16,173 bases of DNA, from contig WRNF01000007.1 in NCBI GenBank assembly GCA_009776715.1, positions 8 through 16,180 of the forward strand. Direction: 5' to 3'. Position 1 is the first letter of the stretch; the number at the start of each line of letters is the position of its first letter. The notes below the pieces were generated by a model that was not told where the DNA came from, did not search any database, and saw only the letters and a program-made list of their open reading frames with translations. Below are positions 1 through 7,058 of this stretch, piece after piece. The position numbers and the translations under genes are program-made. Source of the stretch: Treponema sp. Lineage in GTDB: Bacteria > Spirochaetota > Spirochaetia > Treponematales > Breznakiellaceae.

Positions 1-51
1 CTTCCTTACAGAACGAACCTCACGCAAAGTTAGTAACACAAACATGATACG

Positions 52-67
52 CCGCCCTTCAGGGCGG
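52..67 (-). other. GC-rich 6-bp hairpin with 4-nt loop just after the FGE-domain gene
   Basis: On the coding (minus) strand the sequence CCGCCC-TGAA-GGGCGG forms a perfect 6-bp stem with a four-base loop. It begins 6 nt after the TGA stop at 74-76. No T-run follows (the next bases read CGTATCATG), so it is a poor intrinsic terminator. Diversity-generating retroelement targets such as Bordetella phage mtd carry a GC-rich short-loop hairpin just downstream of the variable region, so that role is possible. On the plus strand the hairpin followed by GGAGGTTCAT also resembles the subterminal hairpin of IS200/IS605-type ends. The structure is seen directly; its role is inference. Confidence 0.6.
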
Positions 68-73
68 GGAGGT

Positions 74-2614
74 TCATTTTCCAATCCGCACCATCCTAAA
101 CCCAATATCTTCATAAGAATCGTCCATGGGGTTGATTGCGCCCCTGTGACCTGAACGGAGGTACCGAGCCGGGCAACAGAAAGATCCGCCACGAATCACC
201 CGTTGATTCATGGAAGCCTTCGCAGCAGCATCGGTGCCCAAAATTTCTGAGGTTCCGGAAACCGGACCGCGAGGGTCTGTCTGCGGCCCGCTGGGGTAGT
301 CACCGTACCAGTCGCCCGTCATCTCCCAGGCATTGCCGTGCATTTGATACAGCCCCCAGGGATTGGGAGAAAATTCGTCTACATCAACAAGGCAGCCGCG
401 GCTTATGCCTGGAACAGGGTTGTAGCCAAAATTTGTATCTATAACAGAACCGTTATAATTCGCCATACTTGTAGAGAGGGTTGTGCCATCGCCTCCAGGT
501 AAAAGGCTGAATGGAGTTGTAGTCCCTGCACGGCACAAATATTCCCACTCGGATTCAGTGGGGAGGCGCCAGCCCGAAGCCATCCAGTCTACAGTCACAT
601 TCCGCGCAGAACCGGTTCCGTTAATTGTATAAACCTGGTCAAAGCCGTCTTTATCGCTTAGAAGGTTACAGTAATCCAGGGCATCAAACCAGGAAATATA
701 TACTACAGGAAACCTTCCGCTTTTAAATTTATTGTCTTTGTACAACGGCTCTGGCATTAATTCTTTATATTCAGCCTGAGTAACGGGGTAGGGCATGGCG
801 AAAAGATCATTGGTAAATATTACAGTATGAAGAACCTCGCCTGATTTTCCAGTTAACCCGTCTGGGCCTTTATTGCCTAGTTCCGTACTGGGGCTACCCA
901 TGTTAAATTGGCCTTTGGGAATGAACAGCTCCTCGCATTTATTAACCTTCACCGACGGCCTGCCCGAAGAAAGATATTCATCGTCTCTAAAGTCTAGCGT
1001 TATGCGAAAATTCTCCTGATTAATCGGGCGTTTCTCGTTATGTATGCCGATAAACCAAGAGATCGCGTTGTCAAATTCATAACAATCAATGCTGCCGCCA
1101 TGAATTACATTCAAAAAATTATACTCCGCTTCATTTAAGCCATCCCATGTACCTGTCATTTTAAAGTAATATTGTGTAAAACTTTCCAGGCCAACCAGGG
1201 TAATGGTATGACAGCCGTTATTTAATTGAGCTGTCATGTTAAGTGAATCCGTATCTTTAGATATGTTGCCATAAATTTTAACCAAATTCGGAGGCATGAA
1301 GTTTGCTGTAATGGGTATTGACGTTATTCGGTTGTTAAACAGTTCTATTGCATGAAGTTTATCTCGCCTATGCAGTTTTTCCTGGTGGTATTTTTCAACG
1401 CTAAACCATACTGTTGTTGGCTCTGAGAACGCTCTAATTATCATTAACCACTGGCCGCTGATCCCGGTCATAGTTGCGTTAAGCGCAATCGCGGATTCTT
1501 CCGGGTCAGAAGGATCTGTATAGCCATTAATCTTCCAGCCTGAAACCGGAACAGAATTGGAAGTAAAAGAAAGAAATGAACCTTCAAGGCTAATAAGCGA
1601 TTCGTTGAATTTAAGATGGATATTGTCTATATCTTCATTTAAAACATTTTTGTAAACATCAGAAAATAGTTCTATCTCGCTTCCCAAGACTGATAACAAA
1701 ACACTAAAATTAACAGTTCTGATTTCACTCTGTTTAGCAATGCGTACTATCCATAGGTGATCTTTAATCATCCCGCTGCCTATATAGCTGCCGGAAGAAG
1801 TCCGTACAAAGACTTCCGAACTTTGTAAAACCGCAGAAGGATACACCGTTCCATTAATGGCGATATTTATGTCTACATCTCCGCTAAGAATCACAATCGG
1901 GACGAAATCGCTTTGTTTTACGTTCCGTTCAAAAGCAGTATTTAAATAAGGGTCAATATGGACAACCTCAAAAATATTTGCCATTTGCCTGTCAGTGCCA
2001 ATTTTAACTTGGAGAAGATAATATCCGGATTTACAGGCCGCCTCGCCGATTATAATACTTTCGTTATTATCAATGGGATTTTCAATATTTAATATTTTTT
2101 TAGACTGATCCCCATATTCGGAAAGTACTATTGAATAACTTGTTGCAAGAAGCTGATCTTCTAAATTAAAACGCCATGAAAACAATCCTTCACCTTCATT
2201 AGTAATATTACTAATATATATGACAATATTAATATTTTTCCCATTTATAACGTTAGCCGTAATGCTTCCTTGGGCAAATTCTATTTCTGAATTCATAAAA
2301 AACACTCTGCCAAAAGCAGTTATTTTCCATGTGCCTTCCTGTAAAGCAATATCCTTTGCAGAATTCTCTTCTGCGGAAAAGATTATATCTTCTTTAACAA
2401 AATTATTTTGAAGTGAAGTGAAAACAAGCCTGTACGATGAAAATTCTGGCGGATTTGCCTTAATAGTCCGGTCATTTCCGCTTGTTCCATTTTCTGCAAT
2501 ATTTATGTTGACAATTCCAAATTTAGCACCTGAAGGAGTTCTTAATGGAGAATCAATTGGATTATTACAGCTTACCAGTACATTTATTATTAAAAAACAA
2601 TTAATAATTTTCAT
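74..2614 (-). CDS. Lipoprotein with C-terminal FGE-sulfatase/C-type-lectin-fold domain, FGE-inactive; possible DGR variable protein
   Basis: The 846-aa product is probably displayed on the cell surface. The ATG at 2612-2614 has AAGGAGG just upstream, overlapping the stop of the preceding gene. A signal peptide ends in lipobox L-V-S-C with Cys16. Residues 17 to ~560 are beta-rich; the first ~140 resemble N-terminal modules of other Treponema lipoproteins, and the rest is unrecognised. Residues ~564-846 are a full FGE-sulfatase (SUMF1) domain: GQFNMGS at 568-574, PVTQAEY at 610-616, SWFDALDYC near 641-649, GWRLPTESEWEY at 681-692, GLYQMHGNAWE from 754, RGGS at 808-811 and GFR at 838-840. Cys814 aligns with human FGE Cys336, but the partner Cys341 position is Leu819, so formylglycine-generating activity is unlikely and ligand binding more likely. 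It is the last gene of the operon. The 3' third is much GC-richer than the 5' part. Domain assignment is firm; function is inferred. Confidence 0.93.
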   Translation of the reverse strand: MKIINCFLIINVLVSCNNPIDSPLRTPSGAKFGIVNINIAENGTSGNDRTIKANPPEFSSYRLVFTSLQNNFVKEDIIFSAEENSAKDIALQEGTWKITAFGRVFFMNSEIEFAQGSITANVINGKNINIVIYISNITNEGEGLFSWRFNLEDQLLATSYSIVLSEYGDQSKKILNIENPIDNNESIIIGEAACKSGYYLLQVKIGTDRQMANIFEVVHIDPYLNTAFERNVKQSDFVPIVILSGDVDINIAINGTVYPSAVLQSSEVFVRTSSGSYIGSGMIKDHLWIVRIAKQSEIRTVNFSVLLSVLGSEIELFSDVYKNVLNEDIDNIHLKFNESLISLEGSFLSFTSNSVPVSGWKINGYTDPSDPEESAIALNATMTGISGQWLMIIRAFSEPTTVWFSVEKYHQEKLHRRDKLHAIELFNNRITSIPITANFMPPNLVKIYGNISKDTDSLNMTAQLNNGCHTITLVGLESFTQYYFKMTGTWDGLNEAEYNFLNVIHGGSIDCYEFDNAISWFIGIHNEKRPINQENFRITLDFRDDEYLSSGRPSVKVNKCEELFIPKGQFNMGSPSTELGNKGPDGLTGKSGEVLHTVIFTNDLFAMPYPVTQAEYKELMPEPLYKDNKFKSGRFPVVYISWFDALDYCNLLSDKDGFDQVYTINGTGSARNVTVDWMASGWRLPTESEWEYLCRAGTTTPFSLLPGGDGTTLSTSMANYNGSVIDTNFGYNPVPGISRGCLVDVDEFSPNPWGLYQMHGNAWEMTGDWYGDYPSGPQTDPRGPVSGTSEILGTDAAAKASMNQRVIRGGSFCCPARYLRSGHRGAINPMDDSYEDIGFRMVRIGK

Positions 2615-2624
2615 AAAAACCTCC

Positions 2625-4685
2625 TTAAATTAACGAAAAATAAGCCGAAGTTCCATACGGCACACCGTTTATTGTGCCAATAACTGTAAAAACATAAGGG
2701 CCAATATCGAGATGCCAGTCAAGAATATAGGAATTTCCTTCCCATACTTTTTCGCCGTTTAAGTAAAATTCAAAACCTTTTTCGTCCCATATATCTTCTG
2801 CCAAAGCCGTAATTTGAAAGGAATCTCTATTCTCCCTGCTTATTTTCAGGGGCATTCCTATTAGTTTTGGATCGTGAAAATTGCCAGCCTGTAAATATAC
2901 AATTCCAATTGCTGATGTAATCGTATCGGTTTTTATCATATTACTGGGCAAACTAAAATTATCTTCATTAAAGGCTTCTACCCAAATATAATAATCGGTG
3001 CCAGGAATAAGCCCGCCGATTGAAATAAAAGAAGTTGTAGCAATTAACTGTTCACCGCTATCCATAATCCCTTCGGTATTACAATAAATTTTATAATACT
3101 CCGCATAATCTATTTTGTTCCAGGAAACAAATAATTCATTAGGGTATTGTTTTATTATTGGAGACGGAGAAGAAAGTAATGTGCGTGCTTGTAAACCTTC
3201 AGTGGGTTCGCCATAAATTTTATCAGGATTATTTAAGGCACGAACAATAAATTTATATGTGGTATTTGAAGATAAATTTTTAACAGTAAATTTAGTATCC
3301 TTGATTATATCTGTAGTAAACAACAACGAAGATGCATCATCATGAACATCAATAACATAGGCTGCAGCTCCGGTCTTAAAAGACCATTTTAATTCCACAG
3401 AATTATCTGTTTTTTCGCTAACTGCAAAATTTTCAGGCTTTGTAAGCAGCGTATAACAATCCAGTAAGACAGGAGAGCTTTGTATTCCGGATGTTCCAAC
3501 AGCAGTTAAATGTAAAAAACAATGCACATTTTCCATTAAATTATTAAGCTGGAATGAGTTTTTATTAATAATAGGTCCAATAATAAATGATTCTGCCATA
3601 TCAGCGTTAGTAGACGATTCAATGTAATAAGATGCATCAGCATCATTAATTAATTCCCAATGTAAATCAATAGAATGTGCAGTAATTGTCTGTGCTTCAA
3701 AAAATGCAGGTTTTCTAATTCTTGTTATTGCAAAAACTTTTTCAGAAAAAATGCTGTCATTATTGTTAACATCATTAACAGCCCGGACTTGGAAAACGTA
3801 CTTCGTATTATGCGTAAGGTTATCCAGTAAACAATTTGTTGTTCCGGTAATGATTTTATTCAAATGATATTGCGGATTTTCCTCCAAATTTGCAGGGTAA
3901 TATAAAACTTCATAAGCAGTTGCGTTTTCAATAGAATTCCATTCAAGAAAAACTGAGGTCTCAAAAACACATTCATCTTCAAGAAACCCGGAGCCATTGT
4001 TTTTAATTTCCGGAGCATTAAGTTTCAGAATTACAGGTTTTGGGCTGCTATAAGCAGAGTAATTTGAATCAGAATGGGCTTGAATGCAATAAAAAAAATT
4101 TTTTTCAATTACATCGATAATGCAGTTTGTTCCGGTAATATCCCATTTTATTAATTTTACAGGCTCAGATTCATTTAAAAAGCAATGCACAGAATAATAA
4201 TTTGAGCCGGGTACATTACTCCACTCAATGTAAATTTGAGTCGGATTAATTGAATAAATATTACTTATAACCGGAGTTTTTAATTTCGTAATAAACTCGA
4301 TTTCATTAGAGTTATCGCTCTCCTCATTATTAGAATTTTTTGCAGTCATAAAAATTTTATAAACAGCGTTGGAATCAAGGCCCGTTAATTCGAGGCGTTC
4401 CCAGCCTGAATCCAGGCCATTACCGTTAATTTTGAATTTTGCTGCATCAAAAATACTGTTATTACTTTCAGTAATTTTTCGTATATTAATTTGTAATTTT
4501 TTTGAGTTTTCCGATTTTTTATATAAAAGTATTATTGAAGAAGCTGTAGTATCTTCCGCTAGAATTAATGGCGGCTCAGGTACGCCTATGTTTGATTTTA
4601 AGGAAAGATCGCAACCGAAAAATAAACTAAACACTATTAAAACTATCAAAATAATATAAAATTTATTATTAATATTATAAATCAT
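2625..4685 (-). CDS. Large lipoprotein with about six Fn3-like modules
   Basis: The 686-aa product is predicted to be lipid-anchored. I chose the ATG at 4683-4685 because AGGAGGA lies 7 nt upstream and the next residues form a clean signal peptide (MIYNINNKFYII...) ending in L-F-F-G-C, Cys25. An in-frame ATG ten codons further up lacks this. The mature protein is a string of Fn3-like beta-sandwiches whose strand motifs recur: starts near P-E-P-P-L-I, K-T-P-V-I, N-A-P-E-I, K-P-A-F-F, K-P-E-N-F and S-P-S-P-I, with W-in-strand-C and 'Y.F.VRA.N' strand-F signatures. A different ~80-aa tail with E-F-Y-L-N-G-E-K-V-W follows. It overlaps the previous gene by 11 bp and its stop overlaps the Shine-Dalgarno site of the next, suggesting translational coupling. 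Such strings usually act as spacers or adhesive stalks; no catalytic motif is seen. Confidence 0.9.
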   Translation of the reverse strand: MIYNINNKFYIILIVLIVFSLFFGCDLSLKSNIGVPEPPLILAEDTTASSIILLYKKSENSKKLQINIRKITESNNSIFDAAKFKINGNGLDSGWERLELTGLDSNAVYKIFMTAKNSNNEESDNSNEIEFITKLKTPVISNIYSINPTQIYIEWSNVPGSNYYSVHCFLNESEPVKLIKWDITGTNCIIDVIEKNFFYCIQAHSDSNYSAYSSPKPVILKLNAPEIKNNGSGFLEDECVFETSVFLEWNSIENATAYEVLYYPANLEENPQYHLNKIITGTTNCLLDNLTHNTKYVFQVRAVNDVNNNDSIFSEKVFAITRIRKPAFFEAQTITAHSIDLHWELINDADASYYIESSTNADMAESFIIGPIINKNSFQLNNLMENVHCFLHLTAVGTSGIQSSPVLLDCYTLLTKPENFAVSEKTDNSVELKWSFKTGAAAYVIDVHDDASSLLFTTDIIKDTKFTVKNLSSNTTYKFIVRALNNPDKIYGEPTEGLQARTLLSSPSPIIKQYPNELFVSWNKIDYAEYYKIYCNTEGIMDSGEQLIATTSFISIGGLIPGTDYYIWVEAFNEDNFSLPSNMIKTDTITSAIGIVYLQAGNFHDPKLIGMPLKISRENRDSFQITALAEDIWDEKGFEFYLNGEKVWEGNSYILDWHLDIGPYVFTVIGTINGVPYGTSAYFSLI

Positions 4686-5352
4686 AATTCCATCCTCCTG
4701 CTTTAGTTCGAACAATTAATTCCAAAGATCTTTGACTCTCATATTCGCCTAACACTGTAATAAGACAGTACGTATACTCTGTGTCAGGCGTAAGGCCAGT
4801 ATCGGTGAAAGCAAGGGCTTTAATTAAATGCCCTTCATTTAAAAATTTAAAATCAAAATCAAAATCTCCACCAGCAACACAGCGGAGAATTTTAAAGCCA
4901 TCTGCCTTGCCTGCTTGTTTCCAGCTCAAAGAAATAAAATCATATCCTGCTGCAAAAGTTTTTAGATCGATAGGCGGCAAGGGATATATTGTTCCTGGAA
5001 ATTCAACAAAAGGCGTCCAGTTTAAAATTTCACTAGAACCGATATTATTTGCAGCTTGAACGGAATATGAATAACTCTCGCCTGGAATTCCTGCAAAATC
5101 ATTATAAAAGGTCCATGACTTAAATACGTATCCTATATAATCCTCCTTTAAATCCGGGTTTTTACGAAAAATCATGTAAATTTCAGCATCAACAGGATCC
5201 CATGTAATGTATATGCCTCCGTCTATAACCTGTGCATGAATATTTTTTACAGTGGCAAGCGGCAGCTTCAATTCATCGTCAATGTCTTGTTCAACATAAC
5301 AGGATAAAAAAAGCAATAAATTAATAAAATAAATAAAATTTGTGAATTTCAT
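4675..5352 (-). CDS. Small lipoprotein with two Fn3-like modules
   Basis: The 225-aa product is predicted to be lipid-anchored. The ATG at 5350-5352 is preferred over an in-frame ATG four codons earlier because the GGAGG at 5358-5362 sits 5 nt upstream of it and overlaps the earlier ATG. The signal peptide is short and hydrophobic, ending L-F-L-S-C with Cys18. Two Fn3-like domains follow, roughly residues 28-120 and 123-215. Both show the I-x-W/S-W strand and Y-S-Y-S-V-Q-A or Y-T-Y-C-L-I-T strand-F patterns. It lies 14 bp after the previous gene and overlaps the next by 11 bp. It looks like a short relative of the following six-module protein. No catalytic residues are evident and the specific role is unknown. 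Confidence 0.88.
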   Translation of the reverse strand: MKFTNFIYFINLLLFLSCYVEQDIDDELKLPLATVKNIHAQVIDGGIYITWDPVDAEIYMIFRKNPDLKEDYIGYVFKSWTFYNDFAGIPGESYSYSVQAANNIGSSEILNWTPFVEFPGTIYPLPPIDLKTFAAGYDFISLSWKQAGKADGFKILRCVAGGDFDFDFKFLNEGHLIKALAFTDTGLTPDTEYTYCLITVLGEYESQRSLELIVRTKAGGWNYDL

Positions 5353-5366
5353 TTTATCCTCCATAA

Positions 5367-6062
5367 TTAACTATCAACAATGTTAAACATTGCATTGTCG
5401 TTGCGATCAACAAAAACACTCCAGCCCATCCCGGAATATTGTGCCGGAATGTTAACAACAATTTCACCGGAATAGGCTTCCAATGGGGTACCGCTGACAG
5501 CAATTTTTACTTCATGAGGAAATTCGCCTCCCTGAACAAAGCAGATAACAGACTGCAAACCGGATGGCAAATTCAATATCCATGAAGAGGCATCCATGCC
5601 AGATTCAACGTTGTAAAAGACGTTTCCGTCCATCATAAGAAAGAATTCAATTGGCGCAATTTCCTTACCAATAATTCCGGAAATAGCGGTATTGTTTTTA
5701 ATAACCGCCTTAACTAATTCTCCTTCAAATGGACTAACATTTGCTGATATTTTCCCGTTTTTGTCAACAAAAATATCAATGATTGCGGAATTGCAAAACC
5801 CGGCTTCATTGCTAACATAGACGGAAGTATTGCCTGCCATTAATGATTTTATTACAACATCTCCGCCATCTAACTCTGCACAGACAATCCCGTATTTTAA
5901 AGGTAAAATTAGATGCGGCTCTATGTTCAGCAAATCCTGAACTTCGTCTTTGTTGATCCTTAAAATAGAGGAAATAAAGGCAGCAGGCTCCTCTGAATCG
6001 ATTCTGCACGCAGATAAGACTACGAGCAGCATTAGTGCGAATAAATTTTTTTTCGTTTTCAT
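5367..6062 (-). CDS. Hypothetical lipoprotein with a bacterial-Ig-like segment
   Basis: The 231-aa product starts with MKTKKNLFALMLL, a classic signal peptide with lipobox L-S-A-C (Cys19). The ATG has GGAGGA about 6-8 nt upstream. Residues ~45-115 (LPLKYGIVCAEL ... GDVVIKSLMAG ... VYVSNEAG ... DKNGKI) resemble Big_2-like bacterial Ig folds in the order of hydrophobic strands and the A-G-x-T/N-S-V turn. The C-terminal half has alternating hydrophobic residues, suggesting a second beta domain, and ends in VDRNDNAMFNIVDS, where D-R-N-D-N-A could be a calcium-binding-like turn. It lies 29 bp after the beta-barrel gene and 14 bp before the next lipoprotein. I do not recognise a specific family; the Ig-like call is by pattern only. 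Confidence 0.85.
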   Translation of the reverse strand: MKTKKNLFALMLLVVLSACRIDSEEPAAFISSILRINKDEVQDLLNIEPHLILPLKYGIVCAELDGGDVVIKSLMAGNTSVYVSNEAGFCNSAIIDIFVDKNGKISANVSPFEGELVKAVIKNNTAISGIIGKEIAPIEFFLMMDGNVFYNVESGMDASSWILNLPSGLQSVICFVQGGEFPHEVKIAVSGTPLEAYSGEIVVNIPAQYSGMGWSVFVDRNDNAMFNIVDS

Positions 6063-6087
6063 AAAAATCCTCCAAAAAAATATTTTA

Positions 6088-6103
6088 GTAGCTAAAAAGC
6101 TAC
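6088..6103 (-). other. Small hairpin across the stop codon of the beta-barrel gene
   Basis: GTAGCT-TTTT-AGCTAC on the minus strand is a perfect 6-bp stem with a 4-nt loop that includes the TAG stop at 6092-6094. A TATTTTTTT run follows about 6 nt after the stem, directly before the next gene's Shine-Dalgarno site. It could be a weak attenuator or an RNA-stability element that sets relative expression of the genes on either side. The stem is short and AT-rich, and the T-run is not immediately adjacent, so termination would be leaky at best. Confidence 0.3.
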
Positions 6104-7048
6104 GTTTAAAACAATGCCAATTTTCGCAGAAGAATTAAGTAAATGCATTCCGGGAAAGTAAGCGCCTTTTAATGAACCTCTAATTCCAGCTTTAAAAAAG
6201 CTGCCAAACCAAAAGCCCAAATTAACAGCAGGTTCTAGGTATATTCCGCCTGCATAAATCTTTTTTGCCTCCTGCTTTCGAATCAGTTGGGTATATCCGG
6301 TATCAAGGCTTAATCCAAATGAAGGAGAATATTCTTTACGAGGATATCTTGTAGTCTGCCATCCAATGCCAAGACCGCCAGAAATTTCATAAAAATCTTT
6401 TCCAAAAAAATCGCCGTAAAATGATAAATTAAAATTTGCCTTTTGTTTAACAGGAAGGGATAAACCAATAATAAAATTTGCAGGAAACATAACCAATTCA
6501 CCGTTCTCTGCTGTAAAAAAGTTGTAGCCTAGGTTAATGGTCTTAAGAAATTTAGCGAAGTGATTACGTATCTTTCTTTCAAAAGCATTCTTCCTTTTCT
6601 GCGGAAGCAAGTCAGCCAATGAGAGAAGCACTTGTTTCGCTTTATCCAGCGAATCCATATCTTTTCCGACGAAAACGCGGATTTCTATGCCATCTTGAAT
6701 ACGAAAAATTCTTATATCGTTTTTATTAATATAGATTGCCAGCCGGGAATGTTCCCAAAGCATAGGGACGAGTTCAGCATTTGTATTATTAAGGCCATTG
6801 TCGATAACATGATTGAAGAAAACGGTTTCTTCTTCGATTAATTGTAAGCCTATATTGCCCCGGATGGCTTCTTCATAATAACCCGCTGCTACAAGATTAA
6901 TGTGGGTAACGATCTCTGTTTCTTCTACCGAAGGATTCTTTGAGGCAAAATATACCATATAGGTTGAATATTCATGAGAGCACAAATGGGGAACCGGAAT
7001 TAAGAAAAAAAGGAAAGTTATGAAAATAATAAAAATATGATTAAGCAT
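6092..7048 (-). CDS. Probable outer-membrane beta-barrel protein with N-terminal periplasmic domain
   Basis: The 318-aa product starts at ATG 7046-7048 with AGGAGGTG just upstream, overlapping the stop of the previous gene. Residues ~1-24 are a Sec signal peptide (strongly hydrophobic, ending near V-P-H-L-C-S); the Cys context lacks a good lipobox, so cleavage by signal peptidase I is more likely. Residues ~25-170 form a mixed alpha/beta domain of unknown type, with charged helices around 135-165. From ~170 on, alternating aromatic and polar strands with glycine-rich turns are typical of a membrane beta-barrel (NLGYNFF, FIIGLSL, NFNLSFYGDFFG, GGLGIGW, SFGLSLDTGY, LEPAVNLGFWFGSFFKAGIRG, KIGIVLNVAF), and the chain ends in Phe as many BamA substrates do. 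It is the only barrel in the operon and may help anchor, export or present the lipoproteins downstream. No named family is recognised. Confidence 0.85.
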   Translation of the reverse strand: MLNHIFIIFITFLFFLIPVPHLCSHEYSTYMVYFASKNPSVEETEIVTHINLVAAGYYEEAIRGNIGLQLIEEETVFFNHVIDNGLNNTNAELVPMLWEHSRLAIYINKNDIRIFRIQDGIEIRVFVGKDMDSLDKAKQVLLSLADLLPQKRKNAFERKIRNHFAKFLKTINLGYNFFTAENGELVMFPANFIIGLSLPVKQKANFNLSFYGDFFGKDFYEISGGLGIGWQTTRYPRKEYSPSFGLSLDTGYTQLIRKQEAKKIYAGGIYLEPAVNLGFWFGSFFKAGIRGSLKGAYFPGMHLLNSSAKIGIVLNVAF

Positions 7049-7058
7049 TTTACACCTC

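Noticed and set aside
17..29. Another copy of the CACGCAGAGA repeat (CTCACGCAAAG)
   Set aside because: Only about nine bases match and the rest of the unit is missing; too short to call.
40..80. End of an IS200/IS605 element
   Set aside because: The hairpin followed by GGAGGTTCAT resembles such ends, but no tnpA/tnpB or partner end is in the window, and the hairpin position after the gene has other explanations. I keep it only as an alternative.
136..444. 102-aa open frame on the plus strand
   Set aside because: It lies antisense to the FGE domain, has Arg/Pro/Gly-biased composition typical of a shadow of GC-rich coding DNA, and no ribosome site was seen.
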